In this document: positions 9,916-31,303 of the stretch, piece after piece | How the letters are laid out: the number at the start of each line of letters is the position of its first letter | Numbering within the stretch: the first letter of the stretch is position 1 | DNA from: Sinorhizobium arboris LMG 14919 | GTDB taxonomy: Bacteria; Pseudomonadota; Alphaproteobacteria; Rhizobiales; Rhizobiaceae | Direction of reading: 5' to 3' | DNA: 64,000 nt | Assembly (NCBI RefSeq): GCF_000427465.1 | Contig: NZ_ATYB01000014.1 | Span: 1,139,570-1,203,569, forward strand | Translations under genes and position numbers: made by a program | The notes under the pieces: model-generated | What the model was told of the DNA's origin: nothing | What the model saw: only the letters and a program-made list of their open reading frames with translations | Database searches by the model: none

Positions 9916-10001
9916 CTGCGTTGCAGCTGCCGTTCGGGCGCCGGTTGGAGGCGGCGGCGGAAATTTTGTTGATTCTTTTTTGCCTTTTGCTGCGAATGCG
10001 C

Positions 10002-10030
10002 TTGAAAGCGTCCGGCAAACTGAATATGAA
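10002..10030 (+). promoter_or_regulatory. Housekeeping promoter for tRNA-Trp
   Basis: TTGAAA at 10002-10007, a 17-nt spacer and TATGAA at 10025-10030, 49 nt before the tRNA. Confidence 0.6.
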
Positions 10031-10079
10031 GCCGCTGACTTGGGATGCAGCCGGTTTTCGGTTTGCGTCGCGGCGCCGT

Positions 10080-10155
<76 letters not shown>

Positions 10156-10243
10156 TTCTTCCATCGCTGCCACGTGCGGGCGCGGTTGGGAGGGGGAGGC
10201 GGCAAGGCCGTCCAGTATATTCACAAAAAAGACTGATTGGCTC

Positions 10244-10272
10244 TTGTGGTTTTTGCAATCGGTCTTTATGTA
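10244..10272 (+). promoter_or_regulatory. Possible promoter for secE-nusG
   Basis: TTGTGG, a 17-nt spacer and TATGTA, about 70 nt upstream of secE. The -35 is only a partial match. Confidence 0.4.
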
Positions 10273-10343
10273 GGGTCCAAACAGACACGCGGTGCGTGGG
10301 GCTGACAAGTCGGCTTTACGCGCCGTAATGGCGTGAGCATTTT

Positions 10344-10544
10344 ATGGCATCCAAAACGAATCCATTTACGTTTCTGCAGCAGGTGCGCTCCGAAACGTCG
10401 AAAGTGACTTGGCCTTCGCGGCGCGAGACGACGATCTCGACGTTGATGGTCTTCGTCATGGTCTCTTTTGCCGCCGCCTTCTTCTTTGGTGCGGACCAGT
10501 TGTTGGGTTGGGTGATGAGCCTGATCCTCAACGTTGGCGCTTGA
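10344..10544 (+). CDS. secE: SecE, preprotein translocase subunit
   Basis: A 66-residue inner-membrane protein with one transmembrane helix near residues 32-60, preceded by the conserved amphipathic [21 protein letters not shown] segment (here [18 protein letters not shown]). This is the short single-span form found in most bacteria. It clamps SecY in the translocon. nusG starts 16 nt downstream, so the two are cotranscribed. Confidence 0.96.
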   Translation: MASKTNPFTFLQQVRSETSKVTWPSRRETTISTLMVFVMVSFAAAFFFGADQLLGWVMSLILNVGA

Positions 10545-10560
10545 TCGGGTGGAGGGTAGC

Positions 10561-11091
10561 ATGGCTGCGCGCTGGTATATTGTTCACGCCTATTCGAATT
10601 TTGAAAAGAAGGTCGCTGAATCGATCGAGGAAAAGGCAAAGCAGAAGGGCCTCACCCATCTCTTCGAGAAGATTCTCGTGCCCACCGAAAAGGTGGTCGA
10701 GGTGCGTCGCGGACGCAAGGTCGACGCGGAGCGGAAGTTCTTCCCGGGCTATGTCCTCGTTCGCGCCGACCTGACCGATGAGGCCTATCACCTCATCAAG
10801 AACACGCCGAAAGTGACCGGTTTCCTTGGTACGGACAGCAAGCCGGTGCCGATTCCGGATCATGAAGCCGATCGTATCCTCGGTCAGGTTCAGGACGGCG
10901 TCGAGCGCCCGAAGCCTTCGGTCTCCTTCGAGATCGGCGAGCAGGTCCGTGTTTCCGATGGTCCTTTCGCATCGTTCAACGGCATCGTTCAGGATGTCGA
11001 CGAAGAGCGGTCGCGCTTGAAGGTCGAGGTGTCGATCTTTGGCCGTGCGACGCCTGTCGAGCTGGAATACGGCCAGGTCGAAAAGGTCTGA
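10561..11091 (+). CDS. nusG: Transcription termination/antitermination factor NusG
   Basis: A 176-residue protein. The N-terminal NGN domain begins [15 protein letters not shown] and contains [10 protein letters not shown]; the C-terminal KOW domain contains [12 protein letters not shown]. It binds RNA polymerase, links it to Rho or ribosomal protein S10, and modulates pausing. I chose the ATG at 10561, behind GGTGGAGGG; a start at 10534 would overlap secE. The 215-nt gap before rplK holds GC-rich dyads but no gene, and is probably the L11 operon leader. Confidence 0.97.
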   Translation: MAARWYIVHAYSNFEKKVAESIEEKAKQKGLTHLFEKILVPTEKVVEVRRGRKVDAERKFFPGYVLVRADLTDEAYHLIKNTPKVTGFLGTDSKPVPIPDHEADRILGQVQDGVERPKPSVSFEIGEQVRVSDGPFASFNGIVQDVDEERSRLKVEVSIFGRATPVELEYGQVEKV

Positions 11092-11306
11092 GAGAGCGTA
11101 AACCTATAGGAATGGGCAGGCCGGTTTGCCGGTCTGTTCGGCGGAGCGATCCGCATCGCGTGGGAGGTTTCCGGTCTTAGCCGGACCGGATTATCCGCAC
11201 CACGCAACCGCAGCCGCCGATCGGTCGATCGGCAAATGGCCGGGCAACCGGCTGATGAGTTCCCTTCTCGGTCTCGCCGCGGGGGAGCAGTGAAAGGCAG
11301 AGAGAA

Positions 11307-11735
11307 ATGGCTAAGAAAGTTGCAGGCCAGCTCAAGCTGCAGGTAAAGGCCGGCTCGGCGAACCCGTCGCCGCCGATCGGTCCTGCGCTTGGTCAGCGTG
11401 GCATTAACATCATGGAATTCTGCAAGGCGTTCAACGCCGCCACGCAGGAAATGGAAAAGGGTATGCCGATTCCGGTCGTCATTACCTATTACCAGGACAA
11501 GTCGTTCACCTTCATCATGAAGCAGCCGCCGGTCAGCTACTTCCTGAAGCGCGAAGCGAAGGTTCAGGCGGGCTCCAAGACCCCTGGCAAGGCGAAGGCC
11601 GGTTCGATCTCCAAGGCTCAGATCCGCACGATCGCAGAGGCCAAGATGAAGGACCTCAACGCGGCCGATATCGAAGGCGCAATGGCGATGGTTGAGGGCT
11701 CGGCCCGCTCCATGGGCCTGGAAGTGACGGGCTAA
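11307..11735 (+). CDS. rplK: 50S ribosomal protein L11
   Basis: A 142-residue protein of the GTPase-associated centre of the large subunit. The N-terminal domain contains [19 protein letters not shown], the proline-containing face that contacts thiostrepton-type drugs and factors. The C-terminal domain binds 23S rRNA. The upstream AGAGAGAAATGG lacks a strong Shine-Dalgarno, but the length and N-terminus match the family. rplA follows after 4 nt. Confidence 0.97.
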   Translation: MAKKVAGQLKLQVKAGSANPSPPIGPALGQRGINIMEFCKAFNAATQEMEKGMPIPVVITYYQDKSFTFIMKQPPVSYFLKREAKVQAGSKTPGKAKAGSISKAQIRTIAEAKMKDLNAADIEGAMAMVEGSARSMGLEVTG

Positions 11736-11739
11736 GACC

Positions 11740-12438
11740 ATGGCGAAGATTGCAAAGCGTGTACAGAAGTCCCGAGAGGGCATCGACCCGGCGAAGCTCT
11801 ACGGCCTTTCCGAAGCCGTAACGCTGGTCAAGGAGCGTGCGACGGCGAAGTTCGACGAAACGATCGAAGTCGCGATGAACCTCGGCGTCGATCCGCGCCA
11901 TGCCGACCAGATGGTCCGTGGCGTGGTCAACCTGCCGAACGGCACCGGCCGCTCGGTTCGCGTCGCCGTGTTCGCCCGTGGTGCGAAGGCTGACGAAGCC
12001 AAGGCTGCCGGCGCCGACGTCGTCGGCGCGGAAGACCTCGTCGAGATCGTCCAGGGCGGCAAGATCGAATTCGATCGCTGCATCGCTACCCCGGACATGA
12101 TGCCGCTCGTCGGCCGTCTCGGTAAGGTTCTCGGCCCCCGCGGCATGATGCCGAACCCGAAGGTCGGCACCGTCACCATGGACGTCGCCGGAGCCGTCAA
12201 GGCTTCGAAGGGCGGCGCGGTCGAGTTCCGCGTTGAGAAAGCCGGTATCGTTCACGCCGGCATCGGCAAGGCTTCCTTCGATGCCAAGGCGCTCGAAGAG
12301 AACATCCGTGCCTTCGCAGATGCGGTGATCAAGGCGAAGCCGACTGGTGCCAAGGGCAACTACGTCAAGCGCGTGGCTGTTTCCTCGACGATGGGCCCCG
12401 GCCTCAAGGTCGATCCGGCAACGATCAGCGCGGCCTGA
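11740..12438 (+). CDS. rplA: 50S ribosomal protein L1
   Basis: A 232-residue protein of the mobile L1 stalk that handles exiting tRNA. The family signature [18 protein letters not shown] is present. It is cotranscribed with rplK. In other bacteria L1 represses this operon by binding its leader; the candidate target here would lie before rplK or at the junction. Confidence 0.97.
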   Translation: MAKIAKRVQKSREGIDPAKLYGLSEAVTLVKERATAKFDETIEVAMNLGVDPRHADQMVRGVVNLPNGTGRSVRVAVFARGAKADEAKAAGADVVGAEDLVEIVQGGKIEFDRCIATPDMMPLVGRLGKVLGPRGMMPNPKVGTVTMDVAGAVKASKGGAVEFRVEKAGIVHAGIGKASFDAKALEENIRAFADAVIKAKPTGAKGNYVKRVAVSSTMGPGLKVDPATISAA

Positions 12439-12471
12439 TAAATAGTTTGACGGGCTTCGGTCCGTAACCTG

Positions 12472-12516
12472 ATTTCCGGCCTTCATTGGCCGGAAATGTC
12501 CGGGCTTCCGCCCGGA
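12472..12516 (+). promoter_or_regulatory. Two tandem hairpins between rplA and rplJ
   Basis: ATTTCCGGCC-TTCATT-GGCCGGAAAT (12472-12497, 10 bp) and TCCGGGC-TTCC-GCCCGGA (12499-12516, 7 bp) stand 2 nt apart. No U-run follows. They may reduce readthrough from rplKA or mark an RNA processing point. Confidence 0.5.
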
Positions 12517-12730
12517 ACTCCTGTCCGAGATTGCGGGTGGTTCTACCTTAATCACCTTGCCCGCATGAGACGGGTAAGATCTGAATTTCATGAAGACGCG
12601 GAATGCGTCGGAATTCGGTTCGAGCCTCGCTTGCCTTGTGTCAGACCCGGCTCTCCCGGGAACGCCAAGGGACAGGATCCTCAAGCGTTGCTTGGGATCG
12701 AGAATGATCCCGGGTGACAAAGGCAAACCC

Positions 12731-12772
12731 GGCAGGGCTGCGATGAGCAACCCTGCCAACTGGAGACAGACA
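12731..12772 (+). promoter_or_regulatory. L10-type autoregulatory leader of rplJL
   Basis: Directly before the rplJ start is GGCAGGG-C-TGC-GATGA-GCA-A-CCCTGCC: a 7-bp stem, an asymmetric bulge and an inner 3-bp stem (12731-12757), followed by the GGAG ribosome site at 12762-12765. This layout resembles the L10(L12)4-binding leader known in other bacteria. Apart from this element and the tandem hairpins, the 334-nt gap holds no gene. Confidence 0.55.
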
Positions 12773-13291
12773 GTGGAAAGAGCGGAAAAACGCGAATTCG
12801 TCACGGAGCTGAACGAAGTCTTCAAGGCTTCCGGTTCGGTTGTCGTGGCCCACTATGCTGGTGTCACAGTTGCGCAGATGAACGACTTCCGTTCGAAGAT
12901 GCGCGCTGCTGGCGGCACCGTCAGAGTCGCGAAAAACCGCCTGGCCAAGATCGCTCTTCAGGGCACGGAGTCTGAAGGGATGATCGATCTCTTCAGGGGG
13001 CAGACGCTGATTGCTTACAGCGAAGACCCCGTAACGGCTCCGAAGGTCGTCATGGATTTTGCCAAGACCAACGACAAGCTCGTTGTTCTCGGTGGCGCCA
13101 TGGGGGCAACCACGCTCAACGCTGAAGGTGTCAAGTCGCTTGCGACCCTGCCTTCGCTCGACGAGCTGCGCGCGAAGCTGCTGGGCCTCATCAACGCCCC
13201 GGCAACCCGCGTCGCGACGGTTGTCGCAGCACCGGCAAGCCAGCTTGCCCGCGTGTTCTCGGCCTATGCCAAGAAGGACGAAGCCGCCTGA
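12773..13291 (+). CDS. rplJ: 50S ribosomal protein L10
   Basis: A 172-residue stalk base protein that anchors L7/L12 dimers. It starts at GTG 12773 ([10 protein letters not shown]), chosen because GGAG lies 7 nt upstream and the N-terminus matches the family; the open frame before it is leader sequence. The C-terminal helix that binds L7/L12 dimers covers roughly residues 135-172. rplL follows after 58 nt. Confidence 0.96.
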   Translation: MERAEKREFVTELNEVFKASGSVVVAHYAGVTVAQMNDFRSKMRAAGGTVRVAKNRLAKIALQGTESEGMIDLFRGQTLIAYSEDPVTAPKVVMDFAKTNDKLVVLGGAMGATTLNAEGVKSLATLPSLDELRAKLLGLINAPATRVATVVAAPASQLARVFSAYAKKDEAA

Positions 13292-13349
13292 GGCGGAATT
13301 TCGCTGTTGTATTTAAAACCAGTTCGAACCGAACAAAAGGAAAAGTAAA

Positions 13350-13733
13350 ATGGCTGATCTCGCAAAGATCGTTGAAGACCTCTCCTCGCTGACCGTCCTG
13401 GAAGCTGCTGAGCTTTCCAAGCTTCTCGAAGAAAAGTGGGGCGTTTCCGCCGCTGCTCCGGTAGCCGTTGCTGCCGCCGGCGGTGCTGCTGGTGGTGCTG
13501 CCGCCGCTGCGGAAGAAGAAAAGACCGAGTTCGACGTCATCCTGACGGATGCCGGCGCGAACAAGATCAACGTCATCAAGGAAGTCCGCGCCATCACCGG
13601 CCTCGGCCTCAAGGAAGCCAAGGATCTCGTCGAAGGCGCTCCGAAGGCTGTCAAGGAAGCTGTTTCCAAGGCTGAAGCTGCTGACCTCAAGAAGAAGCTC
13701 GAAGACGCTGGCGCGAAGGTCGACGTCAAGTAA
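13350..13733 (+). CDS. rplL: 50S ribosomal protein L7/L12
   Basis: A 127-residue stalk protein that recruits translational GTPases. The N-terminal dimerisation helices (residues 1-30), an Ala/Gly-rich hinge (about 33-54) and the acidic C-terminal domain with [16 protein letters not shown] are all visible. Shine-Dalgarno AAAGGAAAAG precedes the ATG. Confidence 0.98.
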   Translation: MADLAKIVEDLSSLTVLEAAELSKLLEEKWGVSAAAPVAVAAAGGAAGGAAAAAEEEKTEFDVILTDAGANKINVIKEVRAITGLGLKEAKDLVEGAPKAVKEAVSKAEAADLKKKLEDAGAKVDVK

Positions 13734-13797
13734 TTCGGCGAAATGCGAAGGGAGGGGGCCCTTGTGGCCGCCTCTCTTTGACCGTTTTTAGAACATA

Positions 13798-13833
13798 TTA
13801 CCCAAAAGCCTGTCGAAAACGGCTTTTGGGTAA
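13798..13833 (+). promoter_or_regulatory. 13-bp hairpin between rplL and rpoB
   Basis: TTACCCAAAAGCC and GGCTTTTGGGTAA are perfect complements around a 10-nt loop. No U-run follows (TGGGTTC). A weaker G/U-containing stem (GAAGGGAGG / CCTCTCTTT) lies just upstream near 13747-13780. In other bacteria this junction carries an attenuator or RNase III site that lowers rpoBC relative to rplJL; that role is inferred here. Confidence 0.55.
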
Positions 13834-13997
13834 TGGGTTCTTCAAGAGGATGGTCTCGATCGAAGGACAGCACAGCATTCCGCGCTGGCGTCTTTCGATT
13901 GCTGGACGAGATTGAACTACCCATTGATTGACGGGGTCGACTGGCCATCGGTTCCCGTCCGTTGCAGGCCCGGATGCAAGATTGACAAGGAGCGACG

Positions 13998-18140
<4,143 letters not shown>

Positions 18141-18145
18141 GAGAC

Positions 18146-18199
18146 ATCAGGTGCGTGCCGCTCAGCGGCGCGCACCGTTTCCGCCGTCGGGCACCTGAT
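18146..18199 (+). promoter_or_regulatory. Overlapping alternative hairpins between rpoB and rpoC
   Basis: ATCAGGTGC (18146-18154) can pair with GCACCTGAT (18191-18199). Its 3' half also forms the left end of an 11-bp hairpin, GTGCGTGCCGC-TCA-GCGGCGCGCAC (18151-18175). The full forms cannot coexist. The function is unknown; a processing or stability element within the rpoBC message is plausible. Confidence 0.5.
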
Positions 18200-18324
18200 T
18201 GCCCGCGGCAGGAACAGGGCCGCACCCGATGCGGTTTTAGCTGTTTAAGGGGCAGGGGCCGGCGCCCGGGATTGCCGGCATCCTCGCCAAGCTCAGGGCT
18301 TAAATGCCCGCAAAGGAGACAGGC

Positions 18325-22530
<4,206 letters not shown>

Positions 22531-22570
22531 GCCGAAAGGGCAGGGTGGCTGCCCTCACTCGTGAATCAAT

Positions 22571-22601
22571 AAAGCCGCCCGGAGCGATCCGGGCGGCTTT
22601 T
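22571..22601 (+). terminator. Intrinsic terminator of rpoBC
   Basis: AAAGCCGCCCGGA-GCGA-TCCGGGCGGCTTT plus T: a perfect 13-bp stem with a GCGA loop, 40 nt after the rpoC stop. Confidence 0.95.
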
Positions 22602-22662
22602 CAGGTTGTTCCGGGGAGCGCGGTGAAACAACGCGAGCCGGTTCCGGATGGCGGCGGATCGC

Positions 22663-22959
22663 TCAGCTGAAGCGAATGATAGCGACTTCTCCCTCGAGCG
22701 CGCCCTGATAGGCGGAAGCGTGCGGCTCTTCGTCCGGTACGCCGTCCAGGGTGCCGATCTGGTCTAGATCGGCTTCCAGGAAGCCCTCCTCGGCCAGTGC
22801 ATTCAGCGCTTCGCGCACGGCCGTATCGTCGTCCGGCGCCCGGAGCATCACGTGAATGTCAACGCCTTCGCTGTCGCCGTCGGCTTCGTAGGCTTTGCCG
22901 ATGACGATGAAGATCATCGGTTCGTCGGGTGCGTTGTCGTTATCCGGTGTGACAGACAT
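22663..22959 (-). CDS. Small acidic protein of unknown function
   Basis: A 98-residue acidic protein (MSVTPDNDNAPDEPM start) with an alternating beta/alpha pattern, MIFIVIGKAY then VDIHVMLRAPDDDTAVREAL, suggesting a small alpha/beta fold. It has no signal peptide or recognised motif. It is transcribed toward the rpoC terminator. GAGGATGTTTCC upstream of the ATG gives a plausible ribosome site. I cannot name the family. Confidence 0.75.
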   Translation of the reverse strand: MSVTPDNDNAPDEPMIFIVIGKAYEADGDSEGVDIHVMLRAPDDDTAVREALNALAEEGFLEADLDQIGTLDGVPDEEPHASAYQGALEGEVAIIRFS

Positions 22960-23666
22960 GGAAACATCCTCTTCGAAGAATAGTAGCGGGCGATCGCGTT
23001 CATTTTAGGCCGAAAGCGGCCGAAACCGTCGCGATCGATTCTCAAGCGTTGAGACGAGGGATGCGGGGAAACCGGATACACTTTGCCTCATCCTGCTCTA
23101 CTGCATATTGCGCCAGATCGAAACCCGTTCCGGAATCGGGGCGGATGGCTTCAAAAAAAGGTGGTGAGGGACGCGCTGGTGGAGGAAGAGGAGGGCGGAC
23201 GACTCGCCGTCGTGGAAAACGACAGAAAGAGGTTGCTGATTCCTTAAGTGCGAACGACTATGCGACGATGCGGGCCGGCGTTCGGCCAACCCGCGGGCAG
23301 AACCAGGGCGCAAAGCCTTGTTTCTCGGGCATATCAGGGCTGCAGTGCCCAGATTATTTCTTAATTGCCCTTGACGGATCGCCCCGAAATCAGTACACCC
23401 CGCCGCATCAGAGCCCATGTGAGGCTGGCTGGTTCGGAACGGCGCGTTCTGGAGTTCGCCTCAAACAAGGTTCAAAACGCACGCTGACGACATAATGCTG
23501 CACGCAAGACGCGCGAAATAGGGCGTCCTCTGCTTTTGGTGGGGCCATCTGCGAAAAGGCGGATCGGCCCTCGTTTTGCGCATTTCATAGGCGTTCGTTG
23601 TTGCCGGCGACGGCAAGCGATCCGCCCGAAAGGGTAACGAGACAAGTTTTTGTAAGGGATGGTTAG
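22960..23666. other. 707-bp intergenic region before rpsL
   Basis: No convincing gene. An open frame at 23049-23495 (plus strand) is Arg/Gly/Ser-rich with no ribosome site and is rejected. A good promoter lies at 23371-23399, which implies a leader of about 260 nt for the str operon. Short dyads such as GGGCATATCAGGGCTGCAGTGCCC (written here only as GGGCA...TGCCC, 23327-23350) occur near it. A small RNA cannot be excluded. Confidence 0.5.
23371..23399 (+). promoter_or_regulatory. Probable str operon promoter
   Basis: CTTGACG with TTGACG at 23371-23376, a 17-nt spacer and TACACC at 23394-23399. The CTTGAC -35 fits the rhizobial sigma-70 consensus. It is the best match in the gap and lies 268 nt upstream of rpsL. 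Confidence 0.5.
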
Positions 23667-24038
23667 ATGCCTACCGTAAACCAGCTGATCCGCAAGCCGC
23701 GTCAGGCACAGGTAAAGCGCAACAAGGTTCCTGCTCTGCAGGAGAACCCGCAGAAGCGCGGCGTTTGCACCCGCGTCTACACGACGACCCCGAAGAAGCC
23801 GAACTCGGCTCTCCGTAAGGTTGCCAAGATCCGCCTGACCAACGGCTTCGAAGTGATCGGCTACATTCCGGGTGAAGGCCACAACCTTCAGGAGCACTCC
23901 GTGGTCATGATCCGCGGCGGCCGCGTGAAGGACCTTCCGGGTGTTCGTTACCACATCATCCGCGGCGTTCTCGATACGCAGGGTGTGAAGAACCGCAAGC
24001 AGCGCCGTTCCAAGTATGGCGCGAAGCGTCCGAAATAA
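23667..24038 (+). CDS. rpsL: 30S ribosomal protein S12
   Basis: A 123-residue decoding-centre protein. [12 protein letters not shown] and [12 protein letters not shown] are intact, with Lys at residues 43, 44 and 88 (counting Met); these are the wild-type residues whose changes give streptomycin resistance, so a sensitive allele is predicted. First gene of the str operon, 58 nt before rpsG. Confidence 0.99.
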
Positions 24039-24084
24039 CATCGCAACCGGCGCCATTTCGCTGGTCACAAGATTTAAAAGTTGA

Positions 24085-24567
<483 letters not shown>

Positions 24568-24596
24568 TCCGAACAGGTTTCGAAAGGCAGTCTCTC

Positions 24597-26696
<2,100 letters not shown>

Positions 26697-26767
26697 CCGG
26701 AATAGCCTCGCGCTGAAACAGAATGAAAAGATTTCCCCTCTAGGGGACAGGAAACGGAGAGCCGGAA

Positions 26768-27943
<1,176 letters not shown>

Positions 27944-27948
27944 AAAGA

Positions 27949-28003
27949 AAACGGCTTGAGCCGTTTCGGCAGGGACATGGTCGGCCATGTCCCTGCGATT
28001 TTT
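27949..28003 (+). terminator. Hairpin plus intrinsic terminator after tuf copy 2
   Basis: AAACGGC-TTGA-GCCGTTT (27949-27966) is followed by a perfect 12-bp stem, GCAGGGACATGG-TCGG-CCATGTCCCTGC (27969-27996), and GATTTTT. This separates the str operon from the S10 operon. Confidence 0.92.
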
Positions 28004-28085
28004 GAAAAGAAGCGGCTAAGCGAAACGAATACTTCAAGTGTGTGCCTCGTGAGCACACCGGAAAACACGAGCAAGGACAAGTCGA

Positions 28086-28394
28086 ATGAACGGCCAGAAT
28101 ATCCGCATCCGCCTCAAGGCGTTTGATCACCGGATCCTCGATGCCTCCACGCGCGAAATCGTGTCGACGGCCAAGCGCACCGGTGCGAGTGTGCGCGGGC
28201 CCGTGCCGCTTCCGACCCGGATTGAGAAATTCACGGTCAACCGGTCGCCCCACGTCGACAAGAAGAGCCGCGAACAGTTCGAGATGCGCACGCACAAGCG
28301 TCTTCTCGATATCGTAGATCCGACCCCGCAGACGGTGGACGCGCTGATGAAGCTCGATCTGGCCGCCGGCGTCGACGTCGAGATCAAGCTGTAA
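28086..28394 (+). CDS. rpsJ: 30S ribosomal protein S10
   Basis: A 102-residue 30S head protein, also NusE in transcription antitermination. The signature [20 protein letters not shown] is present. First gene of the S10 operon. The 80-nt leader after the terminator contains GTGTGC-N7-GCACAC, a possible regulatory hairpin. Confidence 0.98.
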
Positions 28395-28516
28395 GACCCG
28401 GCGCAAGCCGAAATAACAAGGAAGGTACGTGGAGCTTCTCCAACGGCTTCCAGGAACAGGAAACCGGAAGGTGCGTCAAGCACCGGATGGGAACCCTAAA
28501 CAAGAGGCGTGAACCG

Positions 28517-29203
28517 ATGCGTTCAGGTGTGATTGCACAGAAGGTGGGAATGACCCGCGTCTACAACGACGCCGGCGAGCATATCCCGGTAACAGTATTG
28601 CGGCTGGAAAACTGCCAGGTAGTGGCCCACCGCACGGAAGAAAAGAACGGGTATACGGCAGTTCAGCTGGGTGCCGGCCGTTCGAAGGTCAAGAATACGC
28701 CGAAGGCTATGCGCGGCCATTTCGCCGCTGCGAGCGTTGAGCCGAAGGCAAAGCTCGTCGAGTTCCGCGTGAGCGCCGACAACCTGATCGACATTGGCGC
28801 CGAGCTTACGGCGGGCCATTTCGTCGCCGGGCAGCTCGTGGACGTTACCGGCACCACCATCGGTAAGGGTTTTGCCGGCGCTATCAAGCGCCATAACTTC
28901 GGCGGCCTGCGTGCAACGCACGGCGTGTCCGTATCGCACCGTTCGCATGGTTCGACCGGTTCCAACCAGGATCCGGGCCGCGTCTGGAAGGGCAAGCGCA
29001 TGGCTGGTCATATGGGCCAGACGCGCGTCACCACGCAGAACCTCGAAGTCGTATCGACCGACGAAGATCGTGGTCTGATCCTGGTCAAGGGTGCAGTTCC
29101 CGGCTCCAAGGGTTCCTGGATCGTCGTCCGTGACGCCATCAAGTCGGGCACTCCGGAAGGCGCACCGCGCCCTGCCGCAGTGCGCGCCGCAGAATCGAAG
29201 TAA
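28517..29203 (+). CDS. rplC: 50S ribosomal protein L3
   Basis: A 228-residue protein near the peptidyl-transferase centre. The signature [20 protein letters not shown] is present. The start [12 protein letters not shown] at ATG 28517 follows AGAGGCG; an ATG at 28487 in frame lacks such a site. The C-terminal tail [17 protein letters not shown] is an extension compared with E. coli. Confidence 0.96.
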   Translation: MRSGVIAQKVGMTRVYNDAGEHIPVTVLRLENCQVVAHRTEEKNGYTAVQLGAGRSKVKNTPKAMRGHFAAASVEPKAKLVEFRVSADNLIDIGAELTAGHFVAGQLVDVTGTTIGKGFAGAIKRHNFGGLRATHGVSVSHRSHGSTGSNQDPGRVWKGKRMAGHMGQTRVTTQNLEVVSTDEDRGLILVKGAVPGSKGSWIVVRDAIKSGTPEGAPRPAAVRAAESK

Positions 29204-29215
29204 GGGAGCCGAATA

Positions 29216-29836
29216 ATGGATCTCACCGTCAAAACCCTCGAGGGCAAGGACGCGGGAAAGGTTTCCCTTTCTGACGCCATTTTCGGTCTCGAGCCTCGTG
29301 AAGACATCATCGCCCGCGTCGTTCGCTGGCAGCTCGCAAAGCGCCAGCAGGGCACGCACAAGTCCAAGGGCCGTGCGGAAGTCTCCCGTACCGGCGCCAA
29401 GATGTACAAGCAGAAGGGTACGGGCCGCGCCCGCCACCATTCGGCTCGTGCTCCGCAGTTCCGCGGCGGCGGCAAGGCTCACGGTCCGGTCGTCCGCAGC
29501 CATGCACACGATCTTCCGAAGAAGATCCGTGCACTCGGCCTGCGCCATGCGCTGTCGGCCAAGCTGAAGGCTGAAGAGATCATCGTCGTCGACGATCTCG
29601 TCGCCAATGAAGCAAAGACGAAGGCGCTCGCCGGTGCATTCGCCTCGCTCGGCCTCACCAACGCCCTGATCATCGGCGGAGCCGAGATCGAAGGCAACTT
29701 CAAGCTCGCAGCCCAGAACATCCCGAATGTGGACGTTCTGCCGGTTCAGGGCATCAACGTTTACGACATTCTGCGCCGTGGCAAGCTCGTGCTTTCCAAG
29801 GCTGCTGTGGAAGCTCTGGAGGAGCGGTTCAAATGA
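29216..29836 (+). CDS. rplD: 50S ribosomal protein L4
   Basis: A 206-residue protein whose loop ([20 protein letters not shown] region, residues 45-75) lines the exit tunnel. In E. coli L4 also represses the S10 operon. It overlaps rplW by 4 bases (ATGA), so the two are translationally coupled. Confidence 0.98.
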   Translation: MDLTVKTLEGKDAGKVSLSDAIFGLEPREDIIARVVRWQLAKRQQGTHKSKGRAEVSRTGAKMYKQKGTGRARHHSARAPQFRGGGKAHGPVVRSHAHDLPKKIRALGLRHALSAKLKAEEIIVVDDLVANEAKTKALAGAFASLGLTNALIIGGAEIEGNFKLAAQNIPNVDVLPVQGINVYDILRRGKLVLSKAAVEALEERFK

Positions 29837-30126
29837 CGGATCTTCGGCACTACGACGTGATCGTGTCTCCCTCGATCACCGAAAAGTCGACGCTGGTCTC
29901 GGAACAGAACCAGGTCGTCTTCAATGTCGCCAAGGGTGCTTCGAAGCCTGAGATCAAGGCTGCCGTCGAAGCGCTGTTCGGCGTGAAGGTCACGGCCGTG
30001 AACACGCTCGTCCGCAAGGGCAAGCTGAAGCGCTTCCGCGGCTTCGCCGGAAAGCAGAAGGACGTGAAGAAGGCGATCGTAACGCTCGCCGACGGTCAGT
30101 CCATCGACGTTTCCACCGGTCTCTAA
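29833..30126 (+). CDS. rplW: 50S ribosomal protein L23
   Basis: A 97-residue protein at the exit-tunnel rim, a docking point for trigger factor and signal recognition particle. It begins [18 protein letters not shown], contains ITEKS and [15 protein letters not shown], and matches the family length. Confidence 0.98.
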   Translation: MTDLRHYDVIVSPSITEKSTLVSEQNQVVFNVAKGASKPEIKAAVEALFGVKVTAVNTLVRKGKLKRFRGFAGKQKDVKKAIVTLADGQSIDVSTGL

Positions 30127-30170
30127 CGGATAGGCCCATTTAGGGTAAAAACCCAAAAGGGAACATGAAA

Positions 30171-31007
30171 ATGGCATTGAAAAGCTTCAATCCGACGACG
30201 CCGAGCCAGCGTCAACTGGTCATCGTCAGCCGGGCGGGCCTCTACAAGGGCAAGCCGGTAAAGACGCTGACCGAGGGCCTGTCCTCCAAGGGCGGTCGCA
30301 ACAATCTGGGCCGCATCACCGTCCGTTTCCAGGGCGGTGGTCACAAGCGGACCTACCGTCTGGTCGACTTCAAGCGTCGCAAGTTCGACGTCGAAGGCAC
30401 GGTCGAGCGTCTGGAATACGACCCGAACCGCACGGCTTTCATCGCGCTCGTCAACTATGCTGACGGTGAACAGGCCTATATCCTGGCGCCGCAGCGCCTG
30501 GCCGCGGGCGATAAGGTGATTGCCTCGGAAAAGGCCGTCGACGTAAAGCCCGGCAACGCTATGCCGCTGCAGTTCATTCCGGTCGGCTCCATCATCCACA
30601 ACGTGGAAATGAAGCCGGGCAAGGGTGGGCAGATCGCCCGCTCCGCCGGAACCTACGCTCAGCTCGTCGGCCGCGACCAGGGGATGGCGATCCTGCGCCT
30701 GAACTCGGGCGAGCAGCGCCTGGTGCACGGCTCTTGCCTCGCATCGATCGGTGCTGTATCGAACCCCGACCACGGCAACATCAATGATGGTAAGGCCGGC
30801 CGTTCGCGCTGGCGCGGCAAGCGCCCGCACGTACGCGGCGTTGTCATGAACCCGGTCGACCATCCGCACGGCGGCGGCGAAGGCCGCACCTCCGGTGGTC
30901 GCCATCCGGTCACTCCATGGGGCAAGCCCACAAAGGGTAAGCGCACGCGCTCCAACAAGTCGACCGACAAGTTCATTATGCGCTCGCGTCATCAGCGCAA
31001 GAAGTAA
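30171..31007 (+). CDS. rplB: 50S ribosomal protein L2
   Basis: A 278-residue protein needed for subunit joining and peptidyl transfer. The C-terminal [16 protein letters not shown] carries the conserved His. I chose ATG 30171 ([13 protein letters not shown]): the AAAGGGA at 30156-30162 is 8 nt away, but only 2 nt from the alternative ATG at 30165. Confidence 0.97.
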   Translation: MALKSFNPTTPSQRQLVIVSRAGLYKGKPVKTLTEGLSSKGGRNNLGRITVRFQGGGHKRTYRLVDFKRRKFDVEGTVERLEYDPNRTAFIALVNYADGEQAYILAPQRLAAGDKVIASEKAVDVKPGNAMPLQFIPVGSIIHNVEMKPGKGGQIARSAGTYAQLVGRDQGMAILRLNSGEQRLVHGSCLASIGAVSNPDHGNINDGKAGRSRWRGKRPHVRGVVMNPVDHPHGGGEGRTSGGRHPVTPWGKPTKGKRTRSNKSTDKFIMRSRHQRKK

Positions 31008-31022
31008 GAGAGGAAGTCTCAA

Positions 31023-31301
31023 GTGGCTCGTTCAGTATGGAAAGGTCCGTTTGTTGACGGTTATCTTCTCAAGAAGGCTGAGAAGGTCCGCGAAGGCGGC
31101 CGCAACGAAGTGATCAAGATGTGGAGCCGTCGCTCCACGATCCTTCCGCAGTTCGTCGGTCTGACCTTCGGCGTCTACAACGGCAACAAGCATGTTCCCG
31201 TCTCGGTGTCCGAGGAAATGGTCGGTCACAAGTTCGGTGAATTCGCTCCGACCCGGACCTATTACGGTCATGGCGCGGACAAGAAAGCGAAGAGGAAGTA
31301 A
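31023..31301 (+). CDS. rpsS: 30S ribosomal protein S19
   Basis: A 92-residue 30S head protein that contacts S13. It begins at GTG 31023 with [17 protein letters not shown], with AGAGAGGAAG just upstream. The motif [20 protein letters not shown] is intact. Confidence 0.97.
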
Positions 31302-31303
31302 CA

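Noticed and set aside
23049..23495. A 148-codon open frame before rpsL
   Set aside because: No ribosome site, low-complexity Arg/Gly/Ser composition, and it overlaps the likely str promoter.
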